39,153 nt of DNA from Cardiobacteriales bacterium (lineage in GTDB: Bacteria > Pseudomonadota > Gammaproteobacteria > Cardiobacteriales > Wohlfahrtiimonadaceae), in assembly GCA_030150565.1 (NCBI GenBank), contig JASLFR010000039.1, positions 1 through 39,153 on the forward strand, read 5' to 3'. Of this stretch, positions 1 through 7,726 are shown in pieces. A program made the translations under genes and the position numbers. The notes under the pieces were generated by a model. It worked only from the letters and a program-made list of their open reading frames with translations, was not told the origin of the DNA and searched no databases. Position 1 is the first letter of the stretch; each line of letters starts with the position of its first letter.

Positions 1-3000
1 ATCGATTGTGATCGTGCCAGCCAAGTTAGTGACAACGGCATGACCGCCACGCCCCTCCTCAACAGTAATCTCAATATCATTGAGCACCTTAGAATCAAAA
101 TCGGATTGACCGGTCACCCCTTCACGATCTGCCCCCTCCCCTTCAATAGTGATGGCGGCAACATTACTTCCCTTCTCACCACTCACAAGGATCTTACCGC
201 TAGCATTCTCAAGCTTAAAGGCACCCGCCTCATTCGCGGTTTGGAAATGGAGGGCGCTTCCTTCGGTACCACTCACCTTAAGATTATTCGCCGCATTTAA
301 AGCTAATGCCGCCCCTTTATGAACCAACACACCATCTGCTTTACCGGCACCTTCTACGATTCCTTCACCTGACAGGGTCAGTTCGGTATTCTCATTCATT
401 CTGATCGCTGCAGTACCATCGGTCGCAACGATATCCCCTTCTGTCTCGACAATAGAGGCTAGGTTATGTTTGTTATCTTGGTAGAGATCTAATCCCACCC
501 CATTAACGACCACCTTCGAGCCCTGCTGATTCTCAAGCTGTCCCCCATTCACATAGATTCCGATCGCATCTTTGGCATCGCTAAAGTCGATCGAACCACT
601 ATGGATAAGCTTTCCTTCATTAATTAACTTATAACCATACGCCCCTTTTGTGGTATCCACATTCTGAGTATTAAGTTGGGCACTGGAGTGGGCGATTGTC
701 AGGGTATGTTCTTTCCCATTCACTTCTCGTGGGTTACCATAAAGATCATAGTAATTACCATCGACGGTCATGGCCGTTGCATTCTCCCCTTTAAGGGAGA
801 TCATCGCATCTTCAGTTAAGGTGACATTACCAGCCTTATCCGTTCCTTCTCCCCCAGTTCCTGCTCCTGAAGTGACAAAAAAGCCCGTCGCCTCTTTCCC
901 TAAGACATTCAAAATAACTGAATCATCCGCTGTCACCTGTGTGAAGCGATCCGCTACATAAAAACCACGGGATTCATCTCCATGAACATTAAAAGTATAT
1001 TCAGATGGTGTTCCAGAGCTAGTATCAAACTCAAAAGCTGCGCCACCATCGACACGGAAAACTGATGATTTTTGCGCATTTAAATCAAAAGCGAGATCAC
1101 CATCCGCAAACGTAACGGTAGAATCCCCCTTATTAACGTCATAACCAGAGGTCCAGAAGAGGGTCTGATTGCTAAACTGATTCTTCGCCCCTAAACCTAA
1201 TACCGCTGCATTGTCGGAGACCTCAATCTTTCCCCCATTACGGGCATAAACGCCAATCGCATTATCTCCAACTAGATTAATTCTAGAATTATCTTTTAAG
1301 AGTGCCCGAGCCCCTGCTTCAACCTGCATCCCGATACGGCGATAATCCCCTTGGTCCTTATCATTTCCAACATTAATAACGCCATTGGCTTTATTATGGA
1401 CAACCGCATCGCTTAAGCCCATAATTCCGATACTATCGCGACCAAAAACGTTGATAGTCCCTGCATTACCCGCATTGTCGTTATCTGTACCAGTACCTTT
1501 TGCAACACGAATTCCAAGGGTCTGTTCACCCCCTAAATCCATTACCCCTGTGGCACTATTGATGGCACTATTATTAGCATTCAACTCACCATTAAAGTTA
1601 ATCCCTACACCATAAGTGAAGATTTCATCCTCACTTTGAGCATCTTCTGGGCGTATCCCGATCTGCATATGCCCTTTATTTTCTGCTCTTCCTGAGCTAG
1701 AGATATCTACAATATTGTGAACATTATTTCTTTGAAAATAACCATCATCATTATTCCCCCCCTTCTTTTTAAGGGCGATCTGATTTCCGTCACCATCAAA
1801 CCCAATACCTAAAGTGACCGTCCCCCCCTCTTCATTCGTAAAAATTCCATTAGTACCTAAACTTATATTATTCAGCGTTTGCCAACTATTATTTGAGTCA
1901 GCACTATAAAAGTGCATATCGCCATTATTGCTTAGCTCTGCATCACTACCGTTTATATAGAAGGATTGCTGGTTATTAGCAAATATATTACCGTTATTAA
2001 TATACTTTCCACTATTCACCTGTTCTCTATTAGAAGAAGCTGATCCCGTATTCCCTTTTCGATAACGTCCATCAGATTGATCATATCCAAATACTTTAGT
2101 CCCCTCTTGTGTGTACGTGGATTCCCCTGTTACTAAGACGTTTCCACCACTGCCAACAACATTATGAGTGTAATCGACACCTGTTGCCTGATCCGATAAG
2201 ACAAGAACACGCCCACCACTGCTCTTTAATTGAGCTCCTTCCTCAATTGTTATTGAGGCCTCCTTACCCTTCACATTGAATAGAGAATTACTTCCACCTT
2301 TTTTATGTGCATCAGTGAGATATTGTGAGTTATCAACGCCACCCCCTTTATAGTGCAAAGTATAAAGCGTCTCAGAACTAATTCGTTTGAAAACCCTACT
2401 ACTATTGACTAATTTGCCATACTCTTCTTGGTTTAAATGATTTGACTTAATTTCTTTAATAATAAATTCGTTATAAGCATCAAAATCTTCTTGACTTGCA
2501 ATGGTAAACTCTTTTTTAACAAGCTGCTTATTATCATCATAATATTCAACAACTAATGGAGCAGCATTAGGATCAACCTTGTGAATGAACTCATTGACTG
2601 TGTAATTACTTACTTGGGATACCTCCTCATCAGGGAGCTTATAATCTTTCTCCGAAAAGGTTTCCGAACTCCCAAATGTCACATCAATATCAGTATTTCC
2701 GGAGACGACAATCTCTGCCTTCTTCTTAGTTTTGGTAGAATCGGCAATAAATAGACTGCTATCTTTGATGCCGGTCCCGCTAAAATTCCATTCAATTTTC
2801 TCCTTCTTGCCACTATCGAGCGTAAGTGTGCCATCGGTTACCTCCGCAAAAGCAAGTTGATAAAAAGGTTCATCAGGAATTTTCTCTTTAACTGAGATGC
2901 TTTTATTTACAGACGTTCGATAGGTTGATTCACGTATTCCTTTTTTAGCAATTGTTCGCACTACACCGCTATCATCTTTAAAATCAAATGTCCCATCATC

Positions 3001-3540
3001 GGCAATACTCAGATTTATTTGATTAGGCTGCACCCCTGTTTTGTTTAATTCCTTCGCCTCCTCAGGAGTTAATGGTGTGGCTCCATCTTTAGGTTTATTA
3101 TTGGCTCTATCCCAATCTTCCGCTTTGTAGACTTTCAGAGAGCCTTCATCAATCAATTTACTAAAATCTTTAGTTTCTGTAGGGACCTTAAAATTCATCC
3201 CTTTAAAAATCTGCGTATCAGAATGATTATAATTATTGAGAAGATGCGCTCCTCCATTATCAATCTTTATCGCATGGTTCTTATAATTAGAGAGTTTCTC
3301 AAAAGTGACACTACCATCAGCATGATCAGTGCGCTTAGAAGGACGATACTGATCCTGCAAAGAGTGCTCCGTTACTTGAGCTACTCCCACGCCTAAAAGA
3401 GAACCTGCCACAAGAGATGCCGCAATGATCTTTTTAACCATTCCATGGCTATCACCCTTTTTTGCCCCTTTCGCTAATTCCGAAGCAACCACCAATTGGT
3501 TACTCCCCCGCTTTCTGACAATCCTATAAACTCTATTCAT
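1..3540 (-). CDS. Large ESPR-type autotransporter adhesin, 3' part beyond the window
   Basis: Type V secreted surface protein, partial. Translation from the ATG at 3540 stays open for 1180 codons to base 1 (checked at several places), so the C-terminal part is missing. Residues 1-29 (MNRVYRIVRKRGSNQLVVAS, then ELAKGAKKG) are a classic extended signal peptide region. They are followed by a hydrophobic stretch at about 38-54 and a likely cleavage site near VGVA/Q. The remainder is rich in G, N, T, S and D, with many short beta-strand-like repeats of the kind seen in beta-helix passengers, and no enzyme motif was recognised. A beta-barrel is expected past the edge but is not seen. The start is supported by AAGGA nine bases upstream. 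The gene stands alone behind a TTGATA/TAGAAT promoter. It could be AIDA/pertactin-like or trimeric; only the missing C terminus would tell. Confidence 0.85.
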   Translation of the reverse strand, partial: MNRVYRIVRKRGSNQLVVASELAKGAKKGDSHGMVKKIIAASLVAGSLLGVGVAQVTEHSLQDQYRPSKRTDHADGSVTFEKLSNYKNHAIKIDNGGAHLLNNYNHSDTQIFKGMNFKVPTETKDFSKLIDEGSLKVYKAEDWDRANNKPKDGATPLTPEEAKELNKTGVQPNQINLSIADDGTFDFKDDSGVVRTIAKKGIRESTYRTSVNKSISVKEKIPDEPFYQLAFAEVTDGTLTLDSGKKEKIEWNFSGTGIKDSSLFIADSTKTKKKAEIVVSGNTDIDVTFGSSETFSEKDYKLPDEEVSQVSNYTVNEFIHKVDPNAAPLVVEYYDDNKQLVKKEFTIASQEDFDAYNEFIIKEIKSNHLNQEEYGKLVNSSRVFKRISSETLYTLHYKGGGVDNSQYLTDAHKKGGSNSLFNVKGKEASITIEEGAQLKSSGGRVLVLSDQATGVDYTHNVVGSGGNVLVTGESTYTQEGTKVFGYDQSDGRYRKGNTGSASSNREQVNSGKYINNGNIFANNQQSFYINGSDAELSNNGDMHFYSADSNNSWQTLNNISLGTNGIFTNEEGGTVTLGIGFDGDGNQIALKKKGGNNDDGYFQRNNVHNIVDISSSGRAENKGHMQIGIRPEDAQSEDEIFTYGVGINFNGELNANNSAINSATGVMDLGGEQTLGIRVAKGTGTDNDNAGNAGTINVFGRDSIGIMGLSDAVVHNKANGVINVGNDKDQGDYRRIGMQVEAGARALLKDNSRINLVGDNAIGVYARNGGKIEVSDNAAVLGLGAKNQFSNQTLFWTSGYDVNKGDSTVTFADGDLAFDLNAQKSSVFRVDGGAAFEFDTSSGTPSEYTFNVHGDESRGFYVADRFTQVTADDSVILNVLGKEATGFFVTSGAGTGGEGTDKAGNVTLTEDAMISLKGENATAMTVDGNYYDLYGNPREVNGKEHTLTIAHSSAQLNTQNVDTTKGAYGYKLINEGKLIHSGSIDFSDAKDAIGIYVNGGQLENQQGSKVVVNGVGLDLYQDNKHNLASIVETEGDIVATDGTAAIRMNENTELTLSGEGIVEGAGKADGVLVHKGAALALNAANNLKVSGTEGSALHFQTANEAGAFKLENASGKILVSGEKGSNVAAITIEGEGADREGVTGQSDFDSKVLNDIEITVEEGRGGHAVVTNLAGTITID

Positions 3541-3571
3541 ACACGTCCATCCTTGACTAAAAAACTATAGA

Positions 3572-3585
3572 TACCATTAATGGTA
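3572..3585. promoter_or_regulatory. Perfect 14-bp palindrome in adhesin leader
   Basis: TACCATTAATGGTA is a perfect palindrome lying about 30 bases before the adhesin start codon and downstream of the predicted promoter. It could be an operator that blocks transcription just after initiation, or a small hairpin near the ribosome binding site. No regulator family is recognised for it. Confidence 0.35.
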
Positions 3586-3618
3586 ATATTAAAAATTTAA
3601 TTAATTCAAACCGCACAA

Positions 3619-3646
3619 ATTCTACACAAAATAGAATAAATATCAA
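3619..3646 (-). promoter_or_regulatory. Candidate sigma70 promoter of the adhesin gene
   Basis: On the minus strand TTGATA (3646-3641) and TAGAAT (3624-3619) are separated by 16 bases. Both hexamers are close to consensus and lie about 80 bases before the adhesin start codon. The region is AT-rich, so a chance match is possible. Confidence 0.45.
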
Positions 3647-3784
3647 TCATTAAGCGAATATCACACAGAAGTAACAATAAGAGAACAGACCAGTAGATCT
3701 CTTGAAATAAAAAATCTCATAAACTTGCCCTCTAGATACTAAACTCCTTAATCTTAAAATTAATATTAAAAATTGATTAAAAAC

Positions 3785-3816
3785 AAAAAAAGAGCCTAGT
3801 AGAATTTAGGCTCTTT
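3785..3816 (-). terminator. Intrinsic terminator after the amino acid permease
   Basis: A 10-bp perfect stem AAAGAGCCTA/TAGGCTCTTT with an 8-base loop is followed on the minus strand by a T-rich run. It sits about 50 bases past the permease stop and isolates that gene from the adhesin gene. Confidence 0.85.
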
Positions 3817-3864
3817 CATAGAGTAGTACAGACTTCTATTTTTGCTCTTCTATCTCTTCTCTAT

Positions 3865-5091
3865 TTAGCTAAAAAAGATGAAAAAGGTATAGAGTGATGC
3901 AGAGACGTAGAGGATCGCAATACCTGATTGAATGATTGGGTGCGCCAAACGACCACAATTCCATTCAGGCTCTCGAGTCCCCTCTTTTCGTGCACGATTA
4001 AGCATCAAGATTGGTAATAATCCCATCATCATTCCAGAGAATGCACCTGTAAGACGTAAAATATCGACAAAACCGATCAATCCGCTATAAGCGATCAGAA
4101 AGGGGGGCGTCACAACAAGCGCAAGAGCAATCATGCGAAATTTAGGATCCATCTCCGATGGGAATTTCAATTTATCCACGATATTAGTTAAAAGACTCTG
4201 TCCGATCGCCCAGAAAGAGGTCATAAATGCACACATGGTAAAGATATTAGCGAGGAAGAATGCCCAACTACCGAGCGCCTCTCCCCAAGCAACTGTAACA
4301 ACCTGTGTCACCTTCTCTGGACCATTTAGACCAAGTGCCGCCATCGGAACAATGATGAGCATCAACGCAATAATAATATTAGCGGTGATGATCGCCTTTG
4401 GTAGGCGTTTAATATCGCCACGAGAGTAGCCTCGAGCAAGCTCAGGAACAGAGTATTGCCCAATAAAGGTGAAGATAACCAATCCAAAAACAGGTATTGC
4501 AGAACCGATATTGAAATAGGTTAAATGGCTCGCCTTAATACCAGGGCCAAGAATGGTCGCTGTAACCAAAATTAAGATCATCAAAATCATTGCAGAGGTG
4601 ATGATTGTTTCCGCTGCGCCTACCGCTTTTAACCCAAGCCAGACAACTACCACAGCGGGGATAAAGAAGAGTAGACTCCCTAAAATTGGGGGAATTCCCA
4701 TCATCTGCGATAAGATCTGCCCGCTTCCTGTAGTGTAAGCAGTTAGAGCACCCACAGAATTACCAAAAACAGCAATGAACATTAACCACGCACCAACTTT
4801 GCCGATATATGTTTCAGCAAGACCGCTCAACTGCAGCGGACGTCGAGTACGTAAAGTCGCCTCAGCAACGTAGAGCATGGAGATTGTGGTAAATAACCCA
4901 ATCAACAGAACCCAAAAGACTAAGACAGGAAAACCCGCAAGACGGCTCCCATAGGCAAGGCTCAAAATTCCAGCGCCGATGCTCGCCCCAACAATGATAA
5001 AGACCCCATCCCAAAATGAGATATCTTCAATTTTTAATGCCGACTCCTCAAAACCAGAGGGGCACGGCTCTTTAGTAGAGTGCTGTTCCAT
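3865..5091 (-). CDS. Amino acid permease, aromatic amino acid (HAAAP) type
   Basis: Inner-membrane secondary transporter of about 408 residues with roughly 11 hydrophobic segments. The first segment contains the GASIGAGILSLAY signature (near residues 35-47) typical of the hydroxy/aromatic amino acid permease family (Mtr, TyrP, SdaC) and the wider APC superfamily. The family imports amino acids by proton symport; the substrate here cannot be read from sequence, with tyrosine or tryptophan the usual guess. I chose the ATG at 5091 because AGGAG lies seven bases upstream. A GTG at 5106 and an ATG at 5097 are in frame but have no properly spaced site. It appears to be a single-gene unit with its own terminator. 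An 8-bp inverted repeat lies in its leader. Confidence 0.8.
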   Translation of the reverse strand: MEQHSTKEPCPSGFEESALKIEDISFWDGVFIIVGASIGAGILSLAYGSRLAGFPVLVFWVLLIGLFTTISMLYVAEATLRTRRPLQLSGLAETYIGKVGAWLMFIAVFGNSVGALTAYTTGSGQILSQMMGIPPILGSLLFFIPAVVVVWLGLKAVGAAETIITSAMILMILILVTATILGPGIKASHLTYFNIGSAIPVFGLVIFTFIGQYSVPELARGYSRGDIKRLPKAIITANIIIALMLIIVPMAALGLNGPEKVTQVVTVAWGEALGSWAFFLANIFTMCAFMTSFWAIGQSLLTNIVDKLKFPSEMDPKFRMIALALVVTPPFLIAYSGLIGFVDILRLTGAFSGMMMGLLPILMLNRARKEGTREPEWNCGRLAHPIIQSGIAILYVSASLYTFFIFFS

Positions 5092-5137
5092 CTCCATTCT
5101 CCTCACTTTTTTTATTTGTTGTTATTAATTTTATCGA

Positions 5138-5170
5138 TCTGAATCTCTCATTCTCTCTCTTTGATTCAGA
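5138..5170. repeat. Inverted repeat in the permease leader
   Basis: TCTGAATC (5138-5145) and GATTCAGA (5163-5170) form an 8-bp perfect inverted repeat separated by a 17-base pyrimidine-rich spacer, about 50 bases upstream of the permease start. It could form a leader hairpin or be a pair of operator half-sites. It does not resemble a TyrR box. Confidence 0.35.
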
Positions 5171-5209
5171 CCTCTTTAGCTATAGCACTGCTCTTCAAAA
5201 TTAGCGAAT

Positions 5210-5237
5210 AAAAAAAGCATCGCCCCTAGACGATGCT
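5210..5237 (-). terminator. Intrinsic terminator after the tandem SnoaL-like gene
   Basis: Stem AGCATCG/CGATGCT with an 8-base loop, followed on the minus strand by seven Ts. It lies about 70 bases beyond the stop of the SnoaL-like gene and separates it from the permease gene. Confidence 0.8.
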
Positions 5238-5303
5238 CTCCTCAATTCAAAAAATTAACGGATAAATCAACGAATCGATTCTCTCTTTTGCCTCTTTTTA
5301 ATC

Positions 5304-6077
5304 CTAAAAAATTCCGTGCGAATGGAGCGCCTCCTCATCTTTAGGAATTTCCGCGGCACTGCTCCAGAGTTCAGCCAATACTCCCTCCTCGATTCGCCAC
5401 AGATCGCAGTAAGCCATGCGCTGATTATTGATAGCCCCTTCCGATTGTACGAGAACAAAATGCCCCACCGCAATGGTGCGATGCACCTTTTGGTAGAGAC
5501 GCACTTGCCCCTTCTCAGCTCCCGATCGGAGGAACTTAACAAAAGGCTCCCCTCCATCTTCAACATGTGGAATATGTTGAATCAGCCGCTCTTCATCAAG
5601 ATAGGTGTAGAAGTGATCATAATTCCCCCCAATCATCACCGTTTGGTAGAGAGACTCGATCAATCTTTTATTAGCAGCTTCATCCCCCGCACCAATCTCT
5701 GTTGGCCCTTCATACTCGTTGTAGCCATCCGCCTCAGCGGGGATTTGAAGATTATCCCAATGCTCAACGATAAGATCATTCTCAACACGGTAAAGATCAA
5801 ACCCCAGTAATCGATTATCCTCCTCATCCAATCCATCAAAGTAGCCATGCATTACTACATACTCACCATCTGTAAAGCCCCGCACCATTGTGTAGCGAAG
5901 TAGCGGGCCAGATTCGACAACTAAATCTCGTAAACCTGAAATAGAATCGGCGACAAATGGGGAGTGCTCAATAAAGTTGGGGGCGTAATAACGCTCAAGT
6001 GAACTTAAATCGTGCTCGGTAAAGAGCTCTTGATGGGCACGCTCAACAAATGTTAAAAGACTCTCTCTATTACTCAT
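5304..6077 (-). CDS. Tandem SnoaL-like (NTF2 fold) protein
   Basis: A 257-residue soluble protein built of two similar halves. The first (about 8-115) has the pattern FxEHSPFV...GL...VVMHGYFDG...GFDLYRVENDLIVEHWDNLQ-like, and the second (about 130-245) repeats it as LIQHIPHVEDG...VLVQSEG...YCDLWRIEEGVLAELW. This is the layout of polyketide-cyclase-like SnoaL domains, which form a cone-shaped pocket and are either small-molecule isomerases/hydrolases or ligand binders. The substrate cannot be inferred. A strong AAGGAGGAG lies six bases before the ATG. The amidase gene upstream is separated by a terminator, so this gene probably has its own promoter in 6078-6190. Many single-domain relatives are about 130 residues, so this one looks like an internal duplication. 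Confidence 0.7.
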   Translation of the reverse strand: MSNRESLLTFVERAHQELFTEHDLSSLERYYAPNFIEHSPFVADSISGLRDLVVESGPLLRYTMVRGFTDGEYVVMHGYFDGLDEEDNRLLGFDLYRVENDLIVEHWDNLQIPAEADGYNEYEGPTEIGAGDEAANKRLIESLYQTVMIGGNYDHFYTYLDEERLIQHIPHVEDGGEPFVKFLRSGAEKGQVRLYQKVHRTIAVGHFVLVQSEGAINNQRMAYCDLWRIEEGVLAELWSSAAEIPKDEEALHSHGIF

Positions 6078-6190
6078 TCTATCTCCTCCTTTGAAGTAGA
6101 AATGGGGTGATTCTTAACTTTTTATCTCTATTTTTATTGTTATTTATTTGAATCACTCTAAGTTCAGCCTACTCCTCTTTTTTTAAGCGT

Positions 6191-6222
6191 GCAATAAAAA
6201 GAGCCTATAAAAACAGGCTCTT
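6191..6222 (-). terminator. Intrinsic terminator after the amidase
   Basis: Stem AAGAGCCT/AGGCTCTT with an 8-base loop, followed on the minus strand by TTTTTATTG. The stem sequence is nearly the same as that of the permease terminator at 3785-3816. Confidence 0.85.
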
Positions 6223-6263
6223 CTATTAATTTATATAATCTTATTCTCAAATAGTGTTGGGGA

Positions 6264-7673
6264 CTATCCTTTTAAGCGATGATCCTCAAAAGCAGCCGCA
6301 ACTTGGTAGATGAGCGCCTCTTCATAGTAATTTCCGATCAATTGCACCCCAACTGGAAGATAGACCTCCTCATAAGAGGCGATTCCTGCGGGGAATGAGA
6401 GTGAAGGAAGTCCACTAAAATTAGTTAATCCCGTAAATTTATTTAAGAGCTCCTTAACATGGATCTTCTCCCCATCAAAAGAGACGTAACGCTCATCCAA
6501 CTTTTGAGGAAGAAGGGGGGTTGTTGGCGTGATGATAAGATCGGTCTCCTTAAAGAGCGCTTCAAATTCAGGATAGAGGCCACCCCGCTTCAACTCCTGC
6601 GCCAAGATATAATCGGACGCATCACTCCCTTTTCCAGAAAGCACCCGCTCAAGCACCTCTTCATCCCACATCTCAGGGCCAAACTCCTCAATATTTTCCC
6701 GATGAACGGTATACGCCTCCGCCTTCATTGTCTCCCAAAAGGCGGTGCGGGTATTATCGGGCTCTGGATAGAGAATCGGAATAATATCGGCCCCAAGATC
6801 AGAGAGAATCTGAATCGTCTCTTGGTAGATGCGCAAAATCTCTCCATCAATCTGGCGGAAATAATCATTCTGAGGCACCCCGATGCGAATGCCTGAGAGC
6901 TCCTCCCCAATTTTGGCACTATAGTTTCGATCAATCGTGTGGCGAGGGGTAGCGCTAGAGTGCTCATTTGCAATCACCTCTAATAGAAGCGCATTATCTC
7001 TTACCGTGCGGGTAATCGGTCCGACATGATCGAGCGTAGGAGCTAAAGGATAGACGTAATTATTACTTACAGCGCCGTAAGTGGGTTTCATTCCTACTGT
7101 TTGATTGAAGGCTGATGGAATACGCACTGAGCCCCCTGTATCGGTCCCAAGCGATCCATACCCCATGCAGCGCGCCACAGCGACGGCTGATCCGCTACTC
7201 GATCCTCCTGGAAAGCGGGTAGGATCGAAAGCGTGTTTTGTCGCCCCTGTTAATGAGCGATCCCCCGTTGCTCCATAAGCAAATTGATGTGTATTGGTCT
7301 TTCCTAAAATAATTGCGCCCGCCGCTTTTAGCTGCTCAACCACATAAGCATCCACCTTTGGAACAAAATCCTTAAAAATAGGAGAGCCCATCGTTGTAGG
7401 CATCAGATGGGTAAAAATATTATCTTTAATAGAGATTGGAACGCCGTGGAGAGGACCACGAATCTTCCCCTCTTTCAACTCCTCATCGAGCTCTTTTGCA
7501 AGGGTGAGCGCCCCCTCATGATCGAGGTAGACGAAAGCGTTAAATTTATGATTCTCATAATCGATATATTGAAGCGTTAACTCTGTGAGCGCCTCAATGG
7601 TAAAGTTTTTTTGAAGAATTTGATCCCGAACTTCAATCAATGATTGCGATAAAATCTCTGGCGATAGGCTCAT
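6264..7673 (-). CDS. Amidase signature family hydrolase
   Basis: A 469-residue cytoplasmic amidase of the Ser-cisSer-Lys class. The catalytic lysine is K83 in HGVPISIKDN, the cis-serine is S158 in GGSSSGSAVA, and the nucleophile is S182 in GTDTGGSVRIPSAF. The spacings of 24 and 99 residues match the family, so the enzyme should be active. It is related to GatA, but the surroundings contain no gatB or gatC, so a stand-alone amidase acting on a small amide is more likely than the transamidosome subunit; the substrate is unknown. AAGGAG seven bases upstream supports the start. It follows the DUF2254 gene by 53 bases on the same strand and may share its transcript. Confidence 0.85.
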   Translation of the reverse strand: MSLSPEILSQSLIEVRDQILQKNFTIEALTELTLQYIDYENHKFNAFVYLDHEGALTLAKELDEELKEGKIRGPLHGVPISIKDNIFTHLMPTTMGSPIFKDFVPKVDAYVVEQLKAAGAIILGKTNTHQFAYGATGDRSLTGATKHAFDPTRFPGGSSSGSAVAVARCMGYGSLGTDTGGSVRIPSAFNQTVGMKPTYGAVSNNYVYPLAPTLDHVGPITRTVRDNALLLEVIANEHSSATPRHTIDRNYSAKIGEELSGIRIGVPQNDYFRQIDGEILRIYQETIQILSDLGADIIPILYPEPDNTRTAFWETMKAEAYTVHRENIEEFGPEMWDEEVLERVLSGKGSDASDYILAQELKRGGLYPEFEALFKETDLIITPTTPLLPQKLDERYVSFDGEKIHVKELLNKFTGLTNFSGLPSLSFPAGIASYEEVYLPVGVQLIGNYYEEALIYQVAAAFEDHRLKG

Positions 7674-7726
7674 AACATAGCTCCTTTTAGCTCAATTGGT
7701 TCTCTATTGATTCGACTCCATACCGC

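Larger units (their letters stand above)
3541..3864. other. Intergenic region upstream of the adhesin gene
   Basis: This 324-base AT-rich gap separates the adhesin start from the permease stop. It holds the permease terminator (3785-3816), a candidate adhesin promoter (3619-3646, minus), a perfect 14-bp palindrome (3572-3585) and a possible 19-codon minus-strand open frame (3661-3720). I see no other gene in it. Confidence 0.7.

Noticed and set aside
1756..1828. Two 7-base C runs in the adhesin gene as phase-variation tracts
   Set aside because: Runs of seven or eight G or C also occur in aas and the threonine dehydratase gene, so they probably reflect use of GGG and CCC codons in this genome. 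They are short for efficient slippage.
5316..5810. A 164-codon plus-strand open frame opposite the SnoaL-like gene
   Set aside because: It is antisense to a gene with a strong ribosome binding site and a recognisable duplicated fold; its own translation has no family-like pattern.
6459..6896. A 145-codon plus-strand open frame opposite the amidase
   Set aside because: It lies fully within an intact amidase with all catalytic residues and reads as a shadow frame.
6264..7673. Amidase as GatA of the Glu/Asp-tRNA amidotransferase
   Set aside because: No gatB or gatC nearby, and the flanking genes have no link to translation.
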